Shown here in pieces: positions 44,866-53,748 of a stretch of 64,000 nucleotides of DNA. The DNA is from Hyphomicrobium_A sp963812795. Lineage in GTDB: Bacteria > Pseudomonadota > Alphaproteobacteria > Rhizobiales > Hyphomicrobiaceae. The DNA lies in the NCBI GenBank assembly GCA_963812795.1, contig CAWEWG010000013.1:124001-188000 (forward strand), given 5' to 3'. Both the position numbers and the translations under genes were made by a program. Below the pieces are notes generated by a model. That model was not told the origin of the DNA. It did no database searches and saw only the letters and a program-made list of their open reading frames with translations. Numbering within the stretch: position 1 is the stretch's first letter; every line of letters starts with the position of its first letter.

Positions 44866-45160
44866 TGACGCCAACTGCTGGCCAATTCTGCCGTTCTAGC
44901 GTGGCCGATGGGTATAGAGATGGCCCGAAGCTGGTGGGACTTCGCGCGGAGCGCGGCCCAGCTCGTTCTCCGTTACGGCAAAACCGACGGACGCACGGCG
45001 GCCGATCAAATTGATGACCTCGCCAGCAAGGGCGCCCTTCCGCCGATCAATGCCCTCGAGGCCCACCTTAGTGACGACCGCCAGCGGCTATCGTCATCAG
45101 CTGCGATCAACACCTTGCGCAAGCCCGCCTCTAGGGAGCATCACCCACCGGGCGACAAAA

Positions 45161-45739
45161 TCAATTCATTCCTGGCAATGAATCCGGGTCCACGGGTACG
45201 CCGTTGTCCCGAACCTCAAAATACAACGTGGGCTCGCCCGACGGAGGCTCGCGCACTGAGGCTAGGGTATCGCCGGCTTCAACGGGATCCCCTGCTGCGA
45301 CATCAAAAGACATCAGACCGCCAACGACCGCAACTACATTGCAAGCGTCCACGATAAGCAAGTCGCCGTAAGAGCGAAATTCGCCGGCGAAAATCACCAC
45401 TCCAGTCGCCGGAGCGCGCACGGATGCTCCGCCCGCCACCTGAAATACAAGACCATGGCTCTTTCCGCCGTATACTGTCGGTTGGCCGAACTTCAGGATC
45501 CGCTGCCCGTCAACTGGCACGACCATTCTATCTGCTCGAGGCGTTTCGCAACGCGTTGAACGCGGTTGAGCCTTCTGACTACAGGCGATGAGCTGACCGA
45601 GGTCGGTACTATCGGCGCACGACGCAGGTTGTTGAGCAGAAACGTGCGCCGACATGAACCAGAGTGCTACGCAAGCTGTCGTGCACCTCACCCATCTGCC
45701 CTCTTTGCTAGAAAGTCTGAAGGGAATGATGTCCGTCAT
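45161..45739 (-). CDS. LytM-domain protein without zinc ligands (EnvC-like)
   Basis: About 192 aa with a secretion signal (CTTACVALWFMSAHVSAQQ) and a LytM/M23 fold: GLVFQVAGGASVRAPATGVVIFAGEFRSYGDLLIVD, AAGDPVEAGDTLASV, PTLYFEVRDNGVPVDP. The HxH and Asp zinc ligands of active M23 peptidases are absent; LYFEVR replaces HLHFEVR, as in EnvC-type amidase activators. It lacks EnvC coiled coils. The ATG at 45739 has GAGG 6 nt upstream; a GTG at 45691 is an alternative start. Last gene of the minus-strand envelope cluster. Confidence 0.8.
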   Translation of the reverse strand: MTDIIPFRLSSKEGRWVRCTTACVALWFMSAHVSAQQPASCADSTDLGQLIACSQKAQPRSTRCETPRADRMVVPVDGQRILKFGQPTVYGGKSHGLVFQVAGGASVRAPATGVVIFAGEFRSYGDLLIVDACNVVAVVGGLMSFDVAAGDPVEAGDTLASVREPPSGEPTLYFEVRDNGVPVDPDSLPGMN

Positions 45740-45867
45740 CTGCGACCTCGGCTGGCGGCCGTAATGGGCAGCACGTCCGCGTTCGACCAGCGGCAACCGA
45801 CGCAAGTCCCTACCGTCAATATCCAGCAGTTCGAAGCACCAAGCGCACAGATTCTCGTGCTGGCTAT

Positions 45868-46776
45868 TCAGTCTTTCGTCGCGCCGGTTTGTGCAAGTGA
45901 CTGCTGGGCCATGAAGTCGGCTCGGCTCACGACACGCGGGCCCTGCACCAGCCGCGGGCCTTCCACAAGCATGCCCTGGCTCACCGGCCGCGGGGGCGAG
46001 CGCAACACCACCAGCTCGCGGGCGAGGGATGGCGACACCGCGAGCTGCGGCCGCGGAACTAGCCCAGCCTCCAGCGCAGAAACCTCTACGACTAGCCCCA
46101 TGGCGTCCGTCAGTTGCTCGCCCTCCTCACGGAGGCCCAATCGAGCTCGAGCCGTCTCGAGCGCGCTGTCGACGGTCACAAACCTGCCGAGGTAGCCCGG
46201 AACGCTTGGGTACACGCGCCTGCCCACGTAGTTCGCCTCGGACGTTGTCGGAGATTGGAGGACACTGATGACAAGTTCTGCCACCCCCTGCTTGCGGAAG
46301 CCGAGCTTCCCTGCAGCGGCGCGCGATACGTCGAGCTTGCGCTCTCCGCTATAGGGGCCGGCGTTGGTGATCCGCAGCACGGAGGCGTCGCCGGTCTTGG
46401 GATTGTAGGCGAGGATGACGGTGCCGTCCGGTAGCAGCGGGCTTGCCGCGTTGTCGGGGAGATCGGCGCGGAAGACGGCGCCCGAGCTCGTCAGCCCACA
46501 GGGATTTAACCGGTCACGATGGCAACTGTCGTAGTAGGAAGCGAGCACGTAGCCGCGCCAGCCGACAAGGGTATCAGTCTGGGCCAGCGTGCCGACGCGG
46601 TGACAATAGCCGTGGAAGCAGTAGCGGGTGCCGGGAGATTTGGCATCCGCCGTCGGCACGGCCGTGGCGCTGACGATGAGGGTCGCGGCGGCGCCGACCA
46701 AAGCCGGCAGCGCAGGCCACCAACTTGCGGCAATACCCGAGGCTGCAGCACGTAGCGGACGCTTCTTCCGTGGCAT
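45868..46776 (-). CDS. RlpA-like double-psi beta-barrel protein
   Basis: About 302 aa: an N-terminal transmembrane/signal segment (PALPALVGAAATLIVSATAVPTADA) and a central RlpA/DPBB domain (YVLASYYDSCHRDRLNPCGLTSSGAVFRADLPDNAASPLLPDGTVILAYNPKTGDASVLRITNAGPYSGERKLDVSRAAAGKLGF). Where active RlpA has INDRGPF this protein has ITNAGPY, replacing the catalytic Asp, and the conserved AAHKTLP is also changed, so lytic-transglycosylase activity is doubtful. No SPOR domain. The ATG at 46776 is chosen over an upstream ATG at 46869. Between the LytM-like gene and the bactofilins on the same strand. Confidence 0.83.
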   Translation of the reverse strand: MPRKKRPLRAAASGIAASWWPALPALVGAAATLIVSATAVPTADAKSPGTRYCFHGYCHRVGTLAQTDTLVGWRGYVLASYYDSCHRDRLNPCGLTSSGAVFRADLPDNAASPLLPDGTVILAYNPKTGDASVLRITNAGPYSGERKLDVSRAAAGKLGFRKQGVAELVISVLQSPTTSEANYVGRRVYPSVPGYLGRFVTVDSALETARARLGLREEGEQLTDAMGLVVEVSALEAGLVPRPQLAVSPSLARELVVLRSPPRPVSQGMLVEGPRLVQGPRVVSRADFMAQQSLAQTGATKD

Positions 46777-46982
46777 ATGGCGCTCGCCGATTCGCTCAGA
46801 TCCATTTCTGACTTGCGAGACAACCGTGGCAAATGTTTGGACAGCCTCGCTCACGCCTGGCAATTGCAATGCTCGATGCCTTTAGCGGACGTCAGATCAC
46901 GAGCCTTCATTGCTGACGGCAGCGTCTCTAGGAGAAGCGGGCGCTCGATGAATTTTCGTCAGCCCGGCTATTTTCAAACTCC

Positions 46983-47492
46983 CTAGGTTCGGTAGGGGTT
47001 CGCCTTCCCACTCGCGATCGTTGCCGCATCGAGCATGGGCAACAGGTCGCTCGCATTCTTGATGAGCCGCGCGCGCCCATCGAACTCGGCCCCTTCAGAG
47101 ATCGATATCTTCTGATGCAAGATGTCACCTTCAACCTGGGCCGAGTCGTGCAGCGCGATATTGATCGCTACGATGGGACCGCGCACCGTCCCGCCCACGT
47201 CAATTCGCTCCGCCCAAATCTCACCGGTTACCGATCCTCCCTTGTTGATCAAAACCTCCCTGCCGTGCACGTTGCCGCGGAATTGGCCGTCGATCTGTAG
47301 CTTGGACTGAGAGATGATCGTGATCCTGTCGCCAAGAATGGTGAGATCGGTTCCGAACACGGATATGCCAGCAGCTGCTGTGGCCGCAGGGGCAATCGGC
47401 AACGTCGCCGCGGGGGGCGACGTTGCTTTTTGATCGGTTGCTTCCGGTGGAGCGAAAGGCTCGAGATCGTTGTCGGGTTTCGGGTTGAACAT
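46983..47492 (-). CDS. Bactofilin (copy 2 of tandem pair)
   Basis: A 169-aa bactofilin, a polymer-forming beta-helical cytoskeletal protein. A Pro/Ala-rich N-terminal tail (about 1-42) is followed by the core (GTDLTILGDRITIISQSKLQIDGQFRGNVHGREVLINKGGSVTGEIWAERIDVGGTVRGPI) and a short C-terminal tail. Strongly similar to the next copy upstream and with a near-identical leader (GGAGGCGTCCC). Such proteins scaffold cell-wall enzymes at defined cell sites. Confidence 0.93.
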   Translation of the reverse strand: MFNPKPDNDLEPFAPPEATDQKATSPPAATLPIAPAATAAAGISVFGTDLTILGDRITIISQSKLQIDGQFRGNVHGREVLINKGGSVTGEIWAERIDVGGTVRGPIVAINIALHDSAQVEGDILHQKISISEGAEFDGRARLIKNASDLLPMLDAATIASGKANPYRT

Positions 47493-47555
47493 TAGGGACG
47501 CCTCCCACGCATGAGCTATCGCGCTTCCGGTTGCCGAAGCGCTAAGTGCGTCAAC

Positions 47556-48041
47556 TCATGCGCGCTCGATCGCCTCTGGATCAAGGACAGGCATCAATTC
47601 GTTCGCATTCTTCGTCAGGTGAACGCTACCATCGAATTCCGCCCCTTCGGCAATGGCGAGCTTCTGATGCATGATGTCGCCCTGAACTTGCGCCGACGCC
47701 TGCAGCTTGACACTGACTGCGCGGATTGAACCGCGAACGCCGCCGCGCACTTCTATTGTTTCGGCACACACCATGCCAACAACCGAGCCCTCCTCAGTGA
47801 TGACGACGTGCTTGCCGTGGACGTTGCCGCGAACGTCACCGTCGACCTGTAGCTTGTTCTGGGAGATGATCGTGATCTTGTCGCCCAGGATGGTGAGATC
47901 GGTTCCGATCACGGACGTGCCCGTTGCTGCTGAGGCCGCGGGGGCAAAGGGCGCCACACGGGGCGACACCGGTTTTTGAACGTTTGACGGCTGTGATGCG
48001 GGGATAGGTTTCGGATTCGAGTCAGGTTGAGAGTTGAACAT
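47556..48041 (-). CDS. Bactofilin (copy 1 of tandem pair)
   Basis: A 161-aa bactofilin: Pro-rich tail, then GTDLTILGDKITIISQNKLQVDGDVRGNVHGKHVVITEEGSVVGMVCAETIEVRGGVRGSI and AQVQGDIMHQKLAIAEGAEFDGSVHL. Aligns along its whole length with the second copy 63 bp downstream. GGAGG lies 6 nt upstream of the ATG at 48041. The upstream L,D-transpeptidase gene on the same strand ends 267 bp away. Confidence 0.93.
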   Translation of the reverse strand: MFNSQPDSNPKPIPASQPSNVQKPVSPRVAPFAPAASAATGTSVIGTDLTILGDKITIISQNKLQVDGDVRGNVHGKHVVITEEGSVVGMVCAETIEVRGGVRGSIRAVSVKLQASAQVQGDIMHQKLAIAEGAEFDGSVHLTKNANELMPVLDPEAIERA

Positions 48042-48307
48042 GGGGACGCCTCCGGCGCATGGCGCTGCTGGGAAGAGAAAAATGTTTGTGCGAACCCCGC
48101 TAGTGCAGAAGTGCACGCTACTGCGGCAATAGTTTGTCAAACTCCTGGCGTCTGCGCCGATTGATGGTCGGGCACTTTCGAGATGCCGGCGCCGCGTCTG
48201 CTGATCGTCGTCTATCGCGTCGCCTCTGCATCTGTGAGCTAACTTTCAGAGCTGCACGCGGATTCCGCTACGAGCCTGAAGGAGACGTAGGAATCACCTT
48301 GAGACTG

Positions 48308-50065
48308 TCAGGGCGAGAAGATGTCCGAGATCAGGTCGCCAAGGCTCTGAGACGCTTGCGGGCGCCTGTCCTGTTGTTGGCTCGCGACTGGCTCGTCGTC
48401 GTATCGAGGCGTCTCGAAACGGACTTTCCGGCCAAATAGAGCAGCACCGACGCGGCTGTCGAGACCATAGAAATCTCCGTACGTCTGCAGCTTTCCGTTG
48501 TCGTCGACGCGCGCCGTGAAATAAGTGATGTGCACCGGGATGTGCTTGTCGAGCGCGACCTCGCCGCCGCTGGCGAACATGCTTTGTACTTTTGCGGCCG
48601 ACCAGCCCTTGTCCTCGGCGAGAAGGACCTCGGCCAAGCGGCGCGGCTCGTGCACGCGCATGCACCCATGGCTGAGAGCACGGTACGACTTGCTGAACAG
48701 GTTCCGCTCCGGCGTGTCGTGCATGTAGACGTCATGCGAGTTGGGAAACATGAATTTCACCTCGCCCAACACATTCCTTGGCCCCGGCGGCTGCTGGAAG
48801 CTGTAGCGGCGAATGTCAACGTTGGCCCAATCGACGGAGTTGGCGTCGATCTGGCGGCCACCCACATAGGCACGCAAATCGTGGGCATCGAGCACGGCCT
48901 GCGCCGAGTAGCCGCCGCCAAATAAGCCGAAGAGGCCGCCGCCGGAGCTCTTGCGGAGGAGCGGCGCCAGCTCCTTGGTCTTGATGCCGTCGGGCACACC
49001 CCAGCTCGGACGAAAGACGATGGTCTTCATATTGGCCGAGAAGCTCGGCGTCGGCCATGACGGCTGACCGACGATGATCTCGTCGGTGTGGATGGCCTGG
49101 CCGCTCTTCATGATGCGCGTGAGAAACTCCGGCACGTTGTCCCAAATGTAGAACTCACCCATGTCGGCCGGTACCCACCGCCAGCGCTCCATGTTGATGA
49201 GGATGCGATCGATCGCGGCATCGACATTCTCGCCTTCAACCGTCGGCTGGCCATTGAGATCGGCGCGCGCGCTTTCGATCCTGACGTCAGGATCCCAACT
49301 GTTGGCACGCTGCAACTGAGGCACGGCGCGCTGCAGCTTCTCACCGTAGACGATCTCCTTTTCGTTGTCGGCTACCGGCAGTTCGACCCGCTCTTCCTTT
49401 CCCTTGGAGCCGCGCAGCTTCAAGAGCAGCTGGCGCAGTCTCTCGAACTGCGGGTGCTTCGGGTGCAGCGCGCGCAAGTAGGCATCGGCCGCATCCGTAG
49501 CGGCAAGGTCGGTGAGAACCAGCGCGGGGGGATGAACTGGTGGCGTGTGGTCCAACAGCTTTGAGATGCGCGACGGATCAAGGATGCGTCCACCTTGCGC
49601 GTAGCGCGCGTACTTGAGGACCGTGAGCGTGAGTTTGATCTCGGCCTCGGCGGCGGCCTCGAGCGACGTTTCTGCCGCGGTCAGTTGCGGGAGGGGGAAA
49701 TCTCTAGGGCGCAGCCCCCAATCGTCGGCCCTGCGGACCTCTGCCATGACAGCGCTCGCCTTGGCTGAAAGGCCGCTCTCGGTTACCCAGATCAGCGAAC
49801 CCGCCCGCTCGCCATAGAACCCGGTCATTGCCGCCAGATCATCGGCATTGGCGCGCCCGCCGAACGTGGGCAGCATCTTGCGCAGCGTGATGAGAGTTGG
49901 GGTTGGTGGCGCCGCCTCATGGGCCGTTGGCCCGGATTGGCCACCCGCGACTAGATCCGGCCTGGCGGAGGTGCCGTGCAGAACGAACCAAACGGCTGCC
50001 AACAGTATGCTAACGGTCGCCGCAGCCAGGAACCGATACGCGCGTTTTGACAGCCCAGATCGCAC
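48308..50065 (-). CDS. L,D-transpeptidase, YcbB/LdtD-like
   Basis: About 585 aa. One N-terminal transmembrane helix (FLAAATVSILLAAVWFVL), a helical scaffold domain (about 40-300: GFYGERAGSLIWVTESGLSAKASAVMAEVRRADDWGLRPRDF) and a YkuD domain with the catalytic motif SHGCMRVHEP. Forms 3-3 cross-links in peptidoglycan or attaches proteins to it. The large insertions and overall length fit YcbB rather than the short periplasmic type. No ATG is near the membrane helix; I take the GTG at 50065, while the frame is open to 50356. First gene of the minus-strand envelope cluster. Confidence 0.88.
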   Translation of the reverse strand: MRSGLSKRAYRFLAAATVSILLAAVWFVLHGTSARPDLVAGGQSGPTAHEAAPPTPTLITLRKMLPTFGGRANADDLAAMTGFYGERAGSLIWVTESGLSAKASAVMAEVRRADDWGLRPRDFPLPQLTAAETSLEAAAEAEIKLTLTVLKYARYAQGGRILDPSRISKLLDHTPPVHPPALVLTDLAATDAADAYLRALHPKHPQFERLRQLLLKLRGSKGKEERVELPVADNEKEIVYGEKLQRAVPQLQRANSWDPDVRIESARADLNGQPTVEGENVDAAIDRILINMERWRWVPADMGEFYIWDNVPEFLTRIMKSGQAIHTDEIIVGQPSWPTPSFSANMKTIVFRPSWGVPDGIKTKELAPLLRKSSGGGLFGLFGGGYSAQAVLDAHDLRAYVGGRQIDANSVDWANVDIRRYSFQQPPGPRNVLGEVKFMFPNSHDVYMHDTPERNLFSKSYRALSHGCMRVHEPRRLAEVLLAEDKGWSAAKVQSMFASGGEVALDKHIPVHITYFTARVDDNGKLQTYGDFYGLDSRVGAALFGRKVRFETPRYDDEPVASQQQDRRPQASQSLGDLISDIFSP

Positions 50066-50473
50066 AGTCCCCCCGGACCTCAGCACGACCTCGTGGTGCC
50101 ACTTAGCCTGCCGAGTTAAATGCGCCGCAGAGGCAAGCCAAACAAATGTTAATGGTGCTGATGTGGCGATCTTGCTGCGACGTCGGCTACTCCTTTGGGG
50201 GCCCTCAATATCTCGTCCGGGTGGAGCCGCATCTCGCTGGGCCCACACCGGCGACGGAAGCCATCCACAATAGAATCTCCCAGTCGCTTTCGCAGTGCGA
50301 CATTGCCAAGCTGGCCTCAATAAGGCTGCCACCAGCCGCAACGGCGCCGTCCGCAATCCAGTCTTCTGTCAACCGCGTGCGCCGCAATGTCGAATGACTC
50401 TCAACTCTGCTCACCCTTACATAAAAGGATCACGAGATGACGGGATAGGCGCGCGCGACTGCTGGAGGGTTCC
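50066..50473. other. Gap upstream of the L,D-transpeptidase
   Basis: I see no supported gene in these 408 bp. The region should hold the promoter of the L,D-transpeptidase gene. Confidence 0.5.
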
Positions 50474-50734
50474 ATGCTCATGCACGACTGGCGGCTAGCC
50501 TTCGACAATGACGCTATCAACCTCAGCCGGCGCGCCTTCTACGGTGCCTGCTGGTCGGTCGGTATCTCTCCTCGGTCTCACGTTAACGATACAAGTTCAG
50601 TAACCGCAACACGCAACGCGCTCGCCCGCGCCGTCATGCGTTTCGCGTTGGCCGGCGTGCGCGACATGCAAGCGATGAAAACAAGCGCGCTAAAATCAGT
50701 CATGTGTCAGCCTGTGCTGGCCAAAGCGGTCTGA
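50474..50734 (+). CDS. Possible 86-aa hypothetical protein
   Basis: An 86-codon frame starting at an ATG with GAGG 5 nt upstream, in an otherwise empty gap between the L,D-transpeptidase gene and the 210-aa protein gene. The product contains SRRAFYGACWSVGIS and a helical, Ala/Arg-rich C-terminal part. No family is recognised and coding character is not strong, so it may be spurious. Confidence 0.3.
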   Translation: MLMHDWRLAFDNDAINLSRRAFYGACWSVGISPRSHVNDTSSVTATRNALARAVMRFALAGVRDMQAMKTSALKSVMCQPVLAKAV

Positions 50735-50802
50735 CACCTCACTTATCGTGCCAGAGCGTCGAGCAATGCAAATTCCGAACGGTGGCCGTACGGTCGCGCG
50801 CC

Positions 50803-51435
50803 TCAACACATCTTTCGCGAGGAAGCCATGTCGGCCGTCACGCATCGCTTGTGCTCTTCCCACCCCGCCTTGCGACTGGCCTGAAGCGCGGCCCGCTCGT
50901 CGGCGGGCATTGCGTCGATAACTTTCTCGGCGATCCGCTCAATAGCGGCAGCAACGCCGAAGATCGCGCAATGCACAGCTAGAGCGTGACCGTCCTCCCT
51001 TCTTTCCATGTCGGCCTCGTCAGCGATCTCGGCCGCGGCGGTGAGTAGGTGTCTCACTAAAAACTCTTGCGTGAAGGCTATCTCCCACGCCGCCGCGAGC
51101 ATCGCATTTTCAGGCGGCGTTGCGAACTTCGCTCTGCGGAAATGACGCATTACCTTGTCGTTAGCCGGCTCATGGTCCAGCACGCTGCCATCAGCGATGC
51201 CTTCGCGCAGCCTGTCCAAGAGCACGTCAAATTCGATGATGTAGATTGCTGACGCAGCCAGCAGATTGAGCGTCACGGCCGGGCGTCTGATGTCTCTCAG
51301 GATCGCTTTATCGATCTGCTGATCGGTGACCTGATCCAGCAGAGACGAACCTTCCTCGCGGACCAGGGCCCGGACCCGCGCAACGGTTGGCTTTCCGGAG
51401 CCGAGTAGTCCTGCAAGTACGTTTGACTGCGCCAT
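50803..51435 (-). CDS. Hypothetical helical protein
   Basis: A 210-aa, almost entirely helical cytosolic protein. Noted: LVREEGSSLLDQVTDQQIDKAIL, a hydrophobic LNLLAASAIYIIEFDVLLDRL and a C-terminal KAGWEEHKRCVTADMAS. GGGGAGG lies 5 nt before the ATG at 51435. I cannot place it in a family. Monocistronic. Confidence 0.7.
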   Translation of the reverse strand: MAQSNVLAGLLGSGKPTVARVRALVREEGSSLLDQVTDQQIDKAILRDIRRPAVTLNLLAASAIYIIEFDVLLDRLREGIADGSVLDHEPANDKVMRHFRRAKFATPPENAMLAAAWEIAFTQEFLVRHLLTAAAEIADEADMERREDGHALAVHCAIFGVAAAIERIAEKVIDAMPADERAALQASRKAGWEEHKRCVTADMASSRKMC

Positions 51436-51691
51436 CGGTGCCTCCCCGCGGTGGCTGCCGTGTCGCTCAGCGTAAGCTGATCAACGCGCGGCGTCTCGGG
51501 GCATTGTGCGGTAATCACAACTTCTTGCAGGTTGCGGTTGCTCCGAGGGCTCGCAGCTGAAGGACCGACTGGCCATCAGCAAGATGCCTCTGCACAGTTT
51601 GCGGACGCCGCGAGTTTGACGACGTCAGCTATGTGTCAATTGCGGTCCTTCCGGTCTACGATCAGCCACGCGTGCCGACAGGAGCAGCATC

Positions 51692-52510
51692 ATGGCCGCT
51701 ACTGACAAGCTGTTCGCGGGATCGATCCCGGAAATTTACGATCGCTTCCTGGTTCCGCTTATCTTCGAGTCCTATGCGGACGACCTGGCCGTGCGAGTCG
51801 CCGAGTTCAAACCGCAGAGCGTACTGGAAACAGCTGCAGGAACTGGCGTTCTCACCCGAGCGCTAGCAGCTAGACTTCCGGCGAGCGCGCATATCGTGGC
51901 CACCGATCTCAACCAGCCGATGCTGGATCGCGCCGCCTCCAGGCAACCTGATGTTGATGCTCGCATCGTGTGGCGGCAGGCAGACGCTCTGAAGCTACCG
52001 TTTGAGGACAAGCTGTTCGACATCGTGACGTGCCAGTTCGGCGTGATGTTCTTTCCCGATAAGGTCCAAGGTTACAGGGAGGCACGCCGTGTCCTGAAAT
52101 CCGGCGGCCGTTTCCTGTTCAACGTGTGGGACCAAATTTCCAAGAACGAGTTCGCCGAAGTCGTCACGGACGCGCTGGCAACCCTGTTTCCACAAGATCC
52201 GCCGTGTTTCTTGGCGCGTACCCCGCACGGCTATTACAATTTGCAAGTGATCCGAGACGAGCTGTCTGCGGCGGGGTTCGCATCGATCTTGGTTGAGACG
52301 CTGGATGCGGTAACCGGGGCGCGCTCGCCGCGTGATGTCGCGATCGCCTACTGCCAGGGGACGCCCTTGAGGAGCGAAATCGAGGGGCGCGATCCATCAC
52401 GCCTCGAAGAAGCGACGCACGAAGTTGCGGGAGCACTAGCGCGGCGATTTGGACCCGGTCAAATCGAAGGTCGCATTAGAGCGCATGTCGTGACCGCGGC
52501 TGTTGATTAA
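51692..52510 (+). CDS. Class I SAM-dependent methyltransferase (UbiE-like)
   Basis: A 272-aa methyltransferase of the Methyltransf_11 type. SAM motif I is VLETAAGTGVLTRALA, motif II ATDLNQPMLDRA, post-motifs WRQADALKLPFEDKLFDIVTCQFGVMFFPDK, and GRFLFNVWD. The substrate is probably a small molecule; not assignable. AGGAG lies about 10 nt upstream of the ATG. Convergent with the small secreted protein gene that ends at 52615. Confidence 0.9.
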   Translation: MAATDKLFAGSIPEIYDRFLVPLIFESYADDLAVRVAEFKPQSVLETAAGTGVLTRALAARLPASAHIVATDLNQPMLDRAASRQPDVDARIVWRQADALKLPFEDKLFDIVTCQFGVMFFPDKVQGYREARRVLKSGGRFLFNVWDQISKNEFAEVVTDALATLFPQDPPCFLARTPHGYYNLQVIRDELSAAGFASILVETLDAVTGARSPRDVAIAYCQGTPLRSEIEGRDPSRLEEATHEVAGALARRFGPGQIEGRIRAHVVTAAVD

Positions 52511-52544
52511 GACGGCTCGGACTTCCGGTGACCAGCAACGCAAA

Positions 52545-52570
52545 GCGGGCGGTCGCCTGCGGCCGCCCGC
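52545..52570. terminator. GC hairpin between convergent genes
   Basis: Perfect 8-bp arms GCGGGCGG (52545-52552) and CCGCCCGC (52563-52570) lie between two convergent stops (52510 and 52615). T runs are weak on both sides; a bidirectional terminator is likely. Confidence 0.55.
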
Positions 52571-52614
52571 CTGGAGTTCTCGTATGTGTGTCGGCGCGCA
52601 AGTAGCGCGTCAGG

Positions 52615-52770
52615 TCACTTCGGCAAGGTGCACATGCTGGTCTTCTCGTCCCAAGTGCCCTTGGCCTTCTCGCAGTCGGCCTTGGTCGTTGGCGCTGGAT
52701 CCTGCGCAAACGCTGGAGCCGTGAATGCTGTTGCAAGAGCCAAAACGAGAAGCGAAGCAAGAGTCCTCAT
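52615..52770 (-). CDS. 51-aa secreted protein
   Basis: A 51-aa product: signal peptide (MRTLASLLVLALATAFTAPA, cleavage expected after AFA) and a mature tail of about 28 residues with two Cys (KADCEKAKGTWDEKTSMCTL). GGAGG lies 7 nt upstream of the ATG at 52770, which is strong support. Similar tiny Cys-pair secreted proteins occur in Hyphomicrobiales; function unknown. Confidence 0.75.
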   Translation of the reverse strand: MRTLASLLVLALATAFTAPAFAQDPAPTTKADCEKAKGTWDEKTSMCTLPK

Positions 52771-52979
52771 GGTGATTCCTCCAAAAGTTGTTCTCGTCAT
52801 TATCCCCGCCAACGCAGAAAAACGGATGACCCCAGGAAAGGTTCCAAATGAACACATGGCGGGTCCTGCAGGGTGTCTATCGGGAAAAACTCCTATGTCG
52901 GCTCGCGCCTGTGCGTGCTCGCAGACCAATGGAGGTAGGGACTTTTTTGGCTTCGGGCCACGGGTCGGCCGAACCTCGC

Positions 52980-53552
52980 CTAGACAATCGTGTCGAGCAG
53001 CTCGTGGAATGCGTGGGTGCCCATATCGGCGATTGTGTAATGCCCCCTTCCGGGCAGATGGACGATCTCTCCGTCTAGCGCCGCGTGATAGATGGCGAGG
53101 CTCTTCTTTCCATCCTCCTTCTCGGTATCCGACGTGAACATGAGGATCCGGCGCACACGATGCTTGATCGTCTCATCAATGGGAAATTCGTAAAACGCCT
53201 TCCGTAGGGGATCTCCCGCCCTTGGTATCTTCCACGGCGCGACAAGCACGAGAGTGTCGATCTCCTGCTTCGACTCGCCAAGCCAACGCACGAGAAACGC
53301 GCATCCGCAGCTGTGGCCGATCAGGATCGTCCGCTCCGAGACCGGATGCTTCTCGAATTCCTGCCTGAAGCTCGTGTAGTCGGGCGCCCAGGGGTCCGGC
53401 ATGAGCGGCGTGAGCGTCGGAATATTTCGTTCGATCAACCTCTGCCGCACCCACGGCATCCAATGCTTGTCAAAGGATCGCGTCTCGACATCACGCTCTC
53501 CTTCGGGCCCTGAGGGGCAGCCATGGACAATGATGCAATTGCGCTCGGGCAT
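52980..53552 (-). CDS. RBBP9/YdeN-like serine hydrolase
   Basis: A 190-aa small alpha/beta hydrolase of the RBBP9/YdeN type. IIVHGCPSGPEGE opens the fold; the nucleophile elbow is LIGHSCGCAFLVRWL with Ser; the later acid region FTSDTEKED and the His in GRGHYTIADMG complete a plausible triad. Substrate unknown. Monocistronic; AGGA about 8 nt upstream of the ATG at 53552. Confidence 0.87.
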   Translation of the reverse strand: MPERNCIIVHGCPSGPEGERDVETRSFDKHWMPWVRQRLIERNIPTLTPLMPDPWAPDYTSFRQEFEKHPVSERTILIGHSCGCAFLVRWLGESKQEIDTLVLVAPWKIPRAGDPLRKAFYEFPIDETIKHRVRRILMFTSDTEKEDGKKSLAIYHAALDGEIVHLPGRGHYTIADMGTHAFHELLDTIV

Positions 53553-53748
53553 GCGGATCGGTCCTGATGCTCAGATTGCTGCGATCTCTATCCACGTGCA
53601 CAAATCGGCGCCAAGGTAGCGTGTGCTCAGTTGGGCTGCTGGACAGTGGACACGCCCAGTGGCGGCTCCGCAATATTAATTGCGGTGCATTCAGGTGCCG
53701 TTCAAGACTCGATCCTTGAAACTTCTCGCTTAACGCGAGGATCAGATC

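Noticed and set aside
44908..45357. Frame for a 149-aa protein on the plus strand
   Set aside because: Its second half is antisense to the LytM-like gene, its ribosome site is poor and no family is recognised; at most the first part is a gene remnant.
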